From assembly GCA_945886995.1 (NCBI GenBank), contig CAMCZJ010000080.1, forward strand, positions 1 to 12,057: a stretch of DNA of 12,057 bases, written 5' to 3'. Positions 7,480 through 12,057 of the stretch are shown piece by piece. Position 1 is the stretch's first letter; each line of letters begins with the position of its first letter. The stretch is from Asaia bogorensis (GTDB taxonomy: Bacteria > Pseudomonadota > Alphaproteobacteria > Acetobacterales > Acetobacteraceae). Below the pieces are notes generated by a model. That model did no database searches and was not told where the DNA came from. It worked only from the letters and a program-made list of their open reading frames with translations. Made by a program: the position numbers and the translations under genes.

Positions 7480-8334
7480 ATGAAACCCTGCCTGCCACCG
7501 CTTGCGACCACGCCGCGCCCTTCCTGGCGCGCGCCGGCGCTTTCCTGTGACTGCCATTTCCATATCTTCGGGCCTTATGATCGCTTTCCGCTGGATGCCG
7601 GGCGGCATTATGATCCGCAGGAAGCGACCATTGCCGATTATCAGCGCATGGCAGATGCGCTTGGCATTGAACGCATGGTGATTGTGCAGCCGAGTATCTA
7701 CGGCACACAAAACGAAGTCTCCTTGGATGCAGCGGAACAATTCGGCCTGGATCGCGCGCGCGTTGTGGTCGTGATTGATGATAGCTTCGATGATGCCGCG
7801 CTGAAGCGGCTTCATGCGCGCGGCACGCGTGGTGTGCGCTTTAATGCGGTCAGCGGCAATGGCACGCCGCTTGAGCAGTTGGAAGCGCTGGCGCGGCGCA
7901 TCGCGCCCCTCGGCTGGCATTTGCAGCTTTACGCGGAAGGCCATCAATTGCCGGAATTGGCAACCCGTCTTGCATCATTGCCGGTGCCGGTGGTGGTGGA
8001 TCATATGGGCGGTGTGAAAACCGCCGAGGGCTTGAATGGCGCGGGCTTCAAGGCGCTGCTGAAGATGCTGGAAAGCCCGCGATGCTGGGTGAAGCTCTCC
8101 GGCTATCGCATCTCCGCCGGGCCACCCTTTGCCGATGTTGCGCCCTTCGCGCGCGCGCTTTTGGATGCCGCGCCGGATCGTGCAGTGTGGGGCACGGATT
8201 GGCCGCATCCAAGCTTGCAGAACTGGATGCCGGAAGATGGGCATTTGCTTGATCTGCTCGGCCAATGGGCGCCGAGTAATGCGGAGCGTCGCCGCGTGCT
8301 GGTGGACAATCCTGCGCGACTCTACGGGTTTTGA
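7480..8334 (+). CDS. Amidohydrolase_2-family TIM-barrel hydrolase (LigI / 2-pyrone-4,6-dicarboxylate hydrolase-like)
   Basis: 284 residues from ATG 7480, with AGGGG at 7468-7472 as ribosome-binding site; the frame is open earlier but overlaps the nitroreductase. Signatures of the COG3618/PF04909 group are CDCHFHIFGP (HxH at His26 and His28), the YDRFPL...RHYDPQEATIADY segment, MVIVQPSIYGTQN, VVVDHMGG (His175), VKLSGYR and GTDWPHP (catalytic Asp240, His243). This layout matches LigI, which hydrolyses 2-pyrone-4,6-dicarboxylate in lignin-aromatic degradation. Many relatives instead hydrolyse lactones or amides of unknown identity, so lactonase is as specific as I would go. It starts 25 bases after the nitroreductase stop and is the last gene of the unit. 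The Cys-Asp-Cys just before the HxH is not needed for the known mechanism. Confidence 0.9.
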   Translation: MKPCLPPLATTPRPSWRAPALSCDCHFHIFGPYDRFPLDAGRHYDPQEATIADYQRMADALGIERMVIVQPSIYGTQNEVSLDAAEQFGLDRARVVVVIDDSFDDAALKRLHARGTRGVRFNAVSGNGTPLEQLEALARRIAPLGWHLQLYAEGHQLPELATRLASLPVPVVVDHMGGVKTAEGLNGAGFKALLKMLESPRCWVKLSGYRISAGPPFADVAPFARALLDAAPDRAVWGTDWPHPSLQNWMPEDGHLLDLLGQWAPSNAERRRVLVDNPARLYGF

Positions 8335-8338
8335 GAAA

Positions 8339-8359
8339 TGGGGGGAATCACGCCCCCCA
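8339..8359. terminator. G6/C6 hairpin between convergent genes (possible bidirectional terminator)
   Basis: TGGGGGG (8339-8345) and CCCCCCA (8353-8359) form a perfect 7-bp stem with a 7-base loop, five bases after the amidohydrolase stop. On the + strand no T-run follows. On the - strand the stem is followed by TTTCTC. It lies between convergent genes, fits a modest terminator for both, and marks the left limit of the AT-rich islet. Confidence 0.55.
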
Positions 8360-8404
8360 CAGATTCTGCCTATATCGCGCTTTTACACGTAATATATAAA
8401 AAGT

Positions 8405-9265
8405 TTACCGAGTCATTTTCTCCTCAATACAACGCACCACCAAAGATTTTTGTATCGAGGTTCCAGATTTTATCAATGTTCTACAATCCGGAGCGATTTC
8501 GAAATCTAAATTCATCAGTCGGATTACAAATATTTTTTCTTTAATAGTGGCAATAATCGTTGTTTCGCCGTTTGGTGAGACCGTGATGTCTTGAGTAACT
8601 TCGATATGAAGGCGGTGCTCGCATTGACCAAGGAGACTTGCCGCTGCGTAGCGGACGATCTGAGATGATTTATCTTCGAAAACGCATCCTCGAAATTTTT
8701 CGTGATATATCCTAAAATTTAACTCACTTTTGATGATATCAATGATATCGCTTCCCTCAAACTTGCCGTACATATTGCCTGATGGAAAAACGATTCCTGT
8801 ACCAGCGAACCTGTCGCCACCTAGATGCGAGCATCTGAATATCTCTACCCCGTTCTTTCTGTTATACTTTTTGCTCGCTTCTACAAATGAATTTTGGCCA
8901 AAAAGGGCGCAGCACGCATCACGCTTACCGTGCACACATATGAAAACGAGTGTATTTCCAGGGGTATCGAGAACCCTAAAGCCAAAATTCCTTAGATTTT
9001 CGATCAAGTTTCCTGAATATTTCATTCTGCTGAAGAAAAACGCTCGGTCTTCTGGCAATTCCTTTGGGTCGTAGAGACGGACACGTATTCCTCCTTCTGT
9101 TATTTCATCTATGAATTTTTGCATGTCAGGGGAAGCCCACCTTCCATTTATTGCATTTCCTCCCCATGCGTGGATCGGCACCGGAAGGAATAAGTAACCG
9201 TTGCCAATAGTTGCGGTGCCATAAAGTGGCGCACCGCTGCTACGAAAAACCGTTGAGCAACGCAT
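8405..9265 (-). CDS. Sucrase/ferredoxin-like (Suc_Fer, Apd1/Aim32-type) thioredoxin-fold [2Fe-2S] protein
   Basis: 286 residues. The start MRCSTVFRSSGAPLYGTA matches bacterial Suc_Fer-like proteins (PF06999), and an AGGAGG lies six bases before ATG 9265. The N-terminal half carries a WGGNAI segment. The core is VFICVHGKRDACC (residues 107-119) and FRCSHLGGDRFAGTGIVFPSG (from 143), followed by MYGKF. In yeast Apd1/Aim32 the cluster is held by two Cys nine apart and a HxxxH. Here Cys110/Cys119 keep that spacing and His147 is present, but the second His is Asp151. I recall GGDRFA in other bacterial members, so this may be a branch feature. The function in bacteria is poorly known; a redox or metal-stress role is inferred from fold. 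Composition is strongly AT-rich, suggesting horizontal transfer. It is convergent with the upstream operon and immediately follows a small reading frame (stop at 9267). Confidence 0.85.
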   Translation of the reverse strand: MRCSTVFRSSGAPLYGTATIGNGYLFLPVPIHAWGGNAINGRWASPDMQKFIDEITEGGIRVRLYDPKELPEDRAFFFSRMKYSGNLIENLRNFGFRVLDTPGNTLVFICVHGKRDACCALFGQNSFVEASKKYNRKNGVEIFRCSHLGGDRFAGTGIVFPSGNMYGKFEGSDIIDIIKSELNFRIYHEKFRGCVFEDKSSQIVRYAAASLLGQCEHRLHIEVTQDITVSPNGETTIIATIKEKIFVIRLMNLDFEIAPDCRTLIKSGTSIQKSLVVRCIEEKMTR

Positions 9266-9266
9266 C

Positions 9267-9539
9267 CTAGACCTCCTCCCTTCTCAAAATCAAAAGTCCT
9301 TGGCCATCATCCTGGTAGGATAACTCTCTCTGCATAGTCCAGGCTTCATTCAAACCACATGCAATGCCTGACCCTCTCGGTTCCCAAAAGCCGTCGCTAC
9401 AGATAGCAATCCTCCACCAGTTGGGTATGCCCGTAGTGAAAAGCTTCGTTCCTTGGAGGAATGAACCCCTGACGCAATTAGTGAGCCGATTTTTCGAGTT
9501 TCTCTGGGGCGGAAACAGCGGAGACGCTCTGAAGCCCAT
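9267..9539 (-). CDS. Hypothetical small protein or gene remnant upstream of the Suc_Fer-like gene
   Basis: A 90-codon frame that I do not recognise. Its C-terminal half (IPNWWRIAICSDGFWEPRG, then NEAWTMQRELSYQDDGQGL) looks protein-like, while the first 35 residues look random and ATG 9539 has no good ribosome-binding site. A shorter product starting at Met69 (9335) is possible. The stop TAG (9267-9269) is separated by one base from the next gene's ATG, and that gene's AGGAGG lies inside this frame's last codons, the arrangement of a translationally coupled pair. The frame is also open back to the RraA-family gene's stop codon in the same phase, so it could be the remnant of a longer ORF. No membrane segment or signal peptide is seen. 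A + strand frame at 9364-9555 is less convincing. Confidence 0.4.
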   Translation of the reverse strand: MGFRASPLFPPQRNSKNRLTNCVRGSFLQGTKLFTTGIPNWWRIAICSDGFWEPRGSGIACGLNEAWTMQRELSYQDDGQGLLILRREEV

Positions 9540-9548
9540 CCCAGCATT

Positions 9549-9577
9549 AACATAAATGTTTACATCCCCACAGCCAA
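9549..9577 (-). promoter_or_regulatory. Candidate sigma-70-like promoter for the islet genes
   Basis: Read on the - strand, TTGGCT (9577-9572) and TATGTT (9554-9549) are spaced by exactly 17 bases, each matching four of six consensus bases. Transcription would start around 9543, just before the small hypothetical frame, so ATG 9539 would be nearly leaderless and a downstream start becomes more likely. This is inference from consensus only. Confidence 0.35.
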
Positions 9578-9579
9578 TT

Positions 9580-9634
9580 GTCTGGTCGCATTTTCCGAGT
9601 CGCCAAGTGTGACCACTTGGCTTGAAAATGCTCC
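9580..9634. repeat. Nested palindromic intergenic element
   Basis: Two perfect inverted repeats are nested. The outer pair is GCATTTTC (9588-9595) with GAAAATGC (9624-9631); the inner pair is GCCAAGTG (9602-9609) with CACTTGGC (9614-9621) around the loop TGAC. Read on the - strand it begins GGAGCATTTTCAAGC five bases after the RraA-family stop codon and ends GAAAATGCGACCAGACAA. From memory this frame resembles dispersed intergenic palindromes common in Rhizobiales, whose outer arms are nearly the same and whose core differs. There is no U-tract, so it is not a standard intrinsic terminator, although it may end or protect the RraA-family transcript. Confidence 0.7.
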
Positions 9635-9638
9635 GGCC

Positions 9639-10343
9639 TCAGCCCTTGCGGCTTGCCTCATACCGCGCCTTGGTCTCCGCATTGGGCGGATAAAGGCCAG
9701 GTAGCGCCACGCCCTTGCCCACTTCGTCCATGATCCAGGCTTCCAGGCGTTCCTGTTCCACCGCGGCTTCCACCACGGCATCCAGCAGCGCCTGCGGGAT
9801 CACCACCGCGCCATCGGCATCCGCCACGATGATATCGCCGGGTACTATCGTGACACCGCCGCAGCCAATGGTTTCCTGCCAGCCGACGAAATTCAGCGCC
9901 GCCACGGAAGCTGGCGCCACATAGCCTTGGCAGTAAACCGGCAAACCCGTGCCAATCACGCCCGCGCCATCGCGCACCACGCCATCCGTCACCAAACCGG
10001 CCACACCCTTCTTCGCCATGCGTGCGCACAGGATATCACCGAAAATGCCAGCGGCCTTGCTGCCCATGGCGTCAGCAACGGCGACACAACCTTCGGGCAT
10101 TTCTTCAATGGCGGCGCGTGTGGAACGCGGGGAAGACCAGCTATCCACCGTCGCCAAATCCTCACGCGTTGGCGTGAAACGCAGCGTGAAGGCAGGGCCG
10201 ACAATGCGCCGACGATCACCCTGCACAATCGGGTTTGACCCGGCGATGTAGCAAAAGCGCACACCCTTCTTCAGCAGAACGGTGGTGAGCGTCGCGGTGG
10301 TTACCGCTTCAAGCGCGGTTTTCTGGGCGGGGGTCAGGGCCAT
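9639..10343 (-). CDS. RraA-family protein (class II pyruvate aldolase / HMG-aldolase-like)
   Basis: 234 residues from ATG 10343, preceded by AAGGA at a normal distance. The family holds 4-hydroxy-4-methyl-2-oxoglutarate aldolases, oxaloacetate decarboxylases and the RNase E regulator RraA. Key features are a Gly-Asp pair (G102-D103 in FGDILCARMA) and, about 20 residues on, Arg124-Asp125 (TDGVVRD). This is the G-D...R-D arrangement that binds the divalent metal and pyruvate enolate in the aldolases, so an enzymatic rather than purely regulatory role is favoured. GGVTIVPGDIIVADADGAVVIP (from 162) is the conserved core. The C-terminal tail after 190 (EQERLEAWIMDEVGKGVALPGLYPP) is typical of aldolase-like members and absent from short RraA. 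It lies 67 bases downstream of hemY on the same strand and could be its distal cotranscript, though no metabolic link to heme is evident. Confidence 0.9.
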   Translation of the reverse strand: MALTPAQKTALEAVTTATLTTVLLKKGVRFCYIAGSNPIVQGDRRRIVGPAFTLRFTPTREDLATVDSWSSPRSTRAAIEEMPEGCVAVADAMGSKAAGIFGDILCARMAKKGVAGLVTDGVVRDGAGVIGTGLPVYCQGYVAPASVAALNFVGWQETIGCGGVTIVPGDIIVADADGAVVIPQALLDAVVEAAVEQERLEAWIMDEVGKGVALPGLYPPNAETKARYEASRKG

Positions 10344-10365
10344 GGCCGGTTCCTTGTGAAATCGA

Positions 10366-10384
10366 GGCGCTTCAATACAGCGCC
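10366..10384 (-). other. Hairpin between hemY and the RraA-family gene
   Basis: GGCGCT (10366-10371) and AGCGCC (10379-10384) form a perfect 6-bp stem around a 7-base loop in the 67-base gap. No T-tract follows on the - strand (TCGATTTCAC). It may be a weak attenuator or processing site that uncouples the aldolase gene from hemY. Confidence 0.35.
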
Positions 10385-10410
10385 CGCGCTATCGGGCAAG
10401 GTAGGCGGAA

Positions 10411-11658
10411 TCAGGCGTGCGACCAGCCGATACGCCCCAACGCGCCACAAGCCGCGCAATCGGGTTTCCAGGCGCTGTGTTCGGCGCCGCAAGCCTCGCA
10501 GCGCCAGCGCGGCGCGCCGGCGGCATTGGCGGCTTCACGGAGCCAGGCGGCCTCAGCGGCGCGGCCTTCGGTGCTATCGCCATGCTCGGCGCGTTCCAAT
10601 TCGGCGAAAAGCAGATAGGCGCGCCGATCCGCCGAACCACTTTGCAGCAAGCCATCCAATTCGCTGCGCGCGCGGCCCGTCAGCCCGGCAGCCAAAGCGA
10701 CCCGCGCCATCAAAAGCCGCGCTTCCGGGTAGCTCGGGTTGCGATGTGTCAGGTCTTCAACCGCCTTGACGCGCGCGAGCGGCGCCGGAACGGGTTCGAT
10801 CCAGGCGCTACCCAAATCAGGATGCGGTGCGGCGTTCCAGGCGGCTTCCAGCACATTGCGCGCGCGGCGCTGGCTGCCTGCCGCCATCAGCCGCGCGGCC
10901 TGGGCCAAAGCGGCAGGGGCGAATTTCGGATCGGCGGTGACGGCCTGTTTTTCAAGCTCCGCCGCCTTGCTGGGGTCGGGCTCAGCCGCTGCTGCTGCCA
11001 GGGCAAGGGCCGCGCGTGGGCCATCGGGGGCGGAGAGTGCCAAGGCTTCGCGCCAATCCCGCGTCCGTTCTGCGAGCAAGCGGCGTTCTTCGCGGAGCCA
11101 CGCGGCACCGGGTTGCGCGGCTTCGGCTTCGCGCGCCAGGCGTTGGGCTTCGGGCCAATCCTCACGCTGCATGGCTTGGCGCAGCAAGCCGCGCAGGCCC
11201 AAGAAGCGCGCCGAGGGGTCTTCAGAAAGTTTCTGGAAAATCGCCCCGGCAGCGTCTTCCTTGCCGGCCAGCTTCTCGGCCTCAGCCGCCAGCAACAAGG
11301 TTTGCGGCGTATCACCCAAAAGCGCGCGGGCGCGGCGGGTTTCTTCAAGGGCGCGCGGGGCGGTGCCGGCGCCAAGGGCGATCAGCGCGCGGGTGATGGC
11401 GGTATCGCCTTCGGCACGGCGGCGCGCAGCGCGGCGCGCGGCCATGCGCCCAGGCACACCGCGCGACCAGGACCAAAGGCGCAAGGCGCCATGCAGCAGA
11501 ATGAAGCCGAGCGCCAAAAGCCCCACGGCCACGGGCACGGGCAGGCCGATCCAGAACTCACCAGCGCGGATTTCGACGGAACCGCCAAGCCTGAGCAGCC
11601 ATAGCGTCAGCGCACCAACGCCAATCAGCCCTGCCAGCAGCAAAAGCGCCTTACGCAT
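10411..11658 (-). CDS. hemY: HemY-type heme-biosynthesis-associated membrane TPR protein
   Basis: 415 residues, the normal length for alphaproteobacterial HemY-like proteins; this is the HemY_N family, not the protoporphyrinogen oxidase that shares the name. Two N-terminal transmembrane segments are visible (about 4-22 and 40-58), followed by a basic stretch (RMAARRAARRR, 71-81) and an Ala/Leu/Arg-rich series of TPR-like helices to about 375. The C-terminus is a four-cysteine zinc ribbon (Cys387, Cys390, Cys401, Cys404) in WRCEACG...CAACGALGRIGW, as in other alphaproteobacterial members. The family lies in hem clusters and is thought to scaffold late heme-synthesis enzymes at the inner membrane; its exact role is unsettled. 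ATG 11658 is six bases after the stop of the preceding gene, so translation is probably coupled. Confidence 0.93.
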   Translation of the reverse strand: MRKALLLLAGLIGVGALTLWLLRLGGSVEIRAGEFWIGLPVPVAVGLLALGFILLHGALRLWSWSRGVPGRMAARRAARRRAEGDTAITRALIALGAGTAPRALEETRRARALLGDTPQTLLLAAEAEKLAGKEDAAGAIFQKLSEDPSARFLGLRGLLRQAMQREDWPEAQRLAREAEAAQPGAAWLREERRLLAERTRDWREALALSAPDGPRAALALAAAAAEPDPSKAAELEKQAVTADPKFAPAALAQAARLMAAGSQRRARNVLEAAWNAAPHPDLGSAWIEPVPAPLARVKAVEDLTHRNPSYPEARLLMARVALAAGLTGRARSELDGLLQSGSADRRAYLLFAELERAEHGDSTEGRAAEAAWLREAANAAGAPRWRCEACGAEHSAWKPDCAACGALGRIGWSHA

Positions 11659-11664
11659 GGTGCT

Positions 11665-12057
11665 TCAGCCCCCGGCCAGGGTGATGATGGCTGCGCGGGC
11701 CGCGAGCAAGGCTTGCGCTTCCCCCTCCCAGGCCGCGAGCGCGGTGCGGGCCGCAGGTGGCAGGGGCGAAAACTTGCCCAAAGCACCCGGCAGATCGCCC
11801 GCTTCCAAGGCGCGGCGCGCGGCTTCCAGGGCGGCGGCGGCTTCATCGCCCCAAATGATTGTCTCACCACGCCGGATCGTCACGAGCCCGGCCAAGCGAG
11901 CAGAAGCGCTTTCCAGAATGGATTGCCCTTCGCGCGCCGGTTCACTCGCGGCGCGGGCAGCGCGGGCGGCATCTTCAAAGGCAAGGCGAAGCGCGGCTTC
12001 GGTTGGTGGTGCGGCGGTGGCGAAGCGGCTGAGTGCCGCGGGCGCATTGGGGAAGGC
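11665..12057 (-). CDS. Mitofilin/Mic60-like (COG4223) inner-membrane protein, C-terminal part, cut by window edge
   Basis: The - strand frame is open from the window edge (codon boundary at 12057) to TGA at 11665-11667, giving 130 C-terminal residues. Characteristic C-terminal mitofilin-domain features are FPNAPAALSRFATAAPPTEAAL at the start, a LAGLVTIRRGE segment and an EAARRALEAGDLPGALGKF helix pair, then an Ala-rich end (LLAARAAIITLAGG). In alphaproteobacteria this gene sits between hemD and hemY. The protein has an N-terminal membrane anchor and coiled coil (not visible here) and resembles the mitochondrial cristae-organising protein Mic60. The N-terminal part and hemC/hemD are expected just outside the window. 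ATG 11895 gives only an internal fragment and is not taken as the start. Confidence 0.85.
   Translation of the reverse strand, partial: AFPNAPAALSRFATAAPPTEAALRLAFEDAARAARAASEPAREGQSILESASARLAGLVTIRRGETIIWGDEAAAALEAARRALEAGDLPGALGKFSPLPPAARTALAAWEGEAQALLAARAAIITLAGG

Larger units (their letters stand above)
8360..9580. other. AT-rich islet of probable foreign origin
   Basis: Base composition drops sharply between the two hairpin structures at 8339-8359 and 9580-9634. Hand counts give 24 G+C of 60 at 8401-8460 and 21 of 60 at 8461-8520, against 34 of 60 at 3601-3660 in katG and 49 of 60 at 10501-10560 in hemY. Codons in the main gene are A/T-ending (many AAA, ATT, GAA, TTT), unlike all flanking genes. 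No transposase, integrase, tRNA or clear flanking direct repeat was found. The right part (about 9270-9560) is intermediate in composition. Confidence 0.75.

Noticed and set aside
8730..9074. A 114-codon + strand frame opposite the Suc_Fer-like gene
   Set aside because: It has no ribosome-binding site or motif, while the - strand frame carries clear Suc_Fer family motifs.
9364..9555. A 63-codon + strand frame in the right part of the islet
   Set aside because: No recognisable motif or convincing ribosome-binding site, and it overlaps a - strand frame that looks coupled to the next gene.
8405..9600. Possible flanking direct repeats (CGAGTC and CATTTTC near both ends of the islet)
   Set aside because: The two words occur in swapped order and are only 6-7 bases long; at the left end they fall inside the end of the coding sequence, so chance is likely.
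10417..11604. A 395-codon + strand frame opposite hemY
   Set aside because: The composition is Gly/Ala/Arg/Gln low-complexity; the - strand frame has transmembrane segments and the zinc ribbon expected of HemY.

Overview
The window reads as GC-rich alphaproteobacterial chromosome, most likely from the Acetobacteraceae or another Rhodospirillales group (Roseomonas-like). Three things suggest this: a tripartite-tricarboxylate (Bug/TctC-type) binding protein, a dihydroorotase of a type I recall from alphaproteobacteria, and the alphaproteobacterial arrangement of a mitofilin/COG4223-like gene directly before hemY. The genus assignment is inference.

Layout from left to right. (1) 1-771 (+) is the 3' part of a Bug-type solute-binding protein, meeting tail to tail a GT4 glycosyltransferase (774-2024, -). 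(2) A short divergent control region (2025-2169) holds an imperfect palindrome and a perfect 12-bp tandem duplication, and leads into an SDR oxidoreductase (2170-2919, +). (3) katG, a full-length catalase-peroxidase (3091-5295, +), has its own leader hairpin and a strong intrinsic terminator. (4) A three-gene + strand unit follows: a dihydroorotase-type cyclic amidohydrolase, a nitroreductase coupled to it by a one-base stop/start overlap, and a LigI-like metal-dependent amidohydrolase (5428-8334). It ends in a G6/C6 hairpin. (5) From about 8360 to 9580 lies a conspicuously AT-richer islet on the - strand. It carries a sucrase/ferredoxin-like (Apd1/Aim32-type thioredoxin-fold 2Fe-2S) protein preceded by a small unrecognised reading frame. 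(6) The islet is bordered on the right by a nested palindromic element of about 55 bp, placed directly after the stop codon of an RraA-family class II aldolase (9639-10343, -). (7) The right end is the distal part of a heme-biosynthesis-associated cluster on the - strand: a COG4223 mitofilin-like C-terminus (cut by the window edge) and hemY.

Working together: COG4223 and hemY form one tight transcription unit, with the RraA-family gene possibly at its tail. The dihydroorotase/nitroreductase/amidohydrolase trio looks co-expressed, but its joint substrate is not evident from sequence. The LigI-like and RraA-like proteins belong to superfamilies that supply two steps of protocatechuate 4,5-cleavage, but they are in separate units, so a pathway link is speculative. 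I found no transposase, integrase, CRISPR array, tRNA or rRNA. The most unusual part is the low-GC islet with its Fe-S protein and boundary palindrome. I see no clear new multi-gene system.
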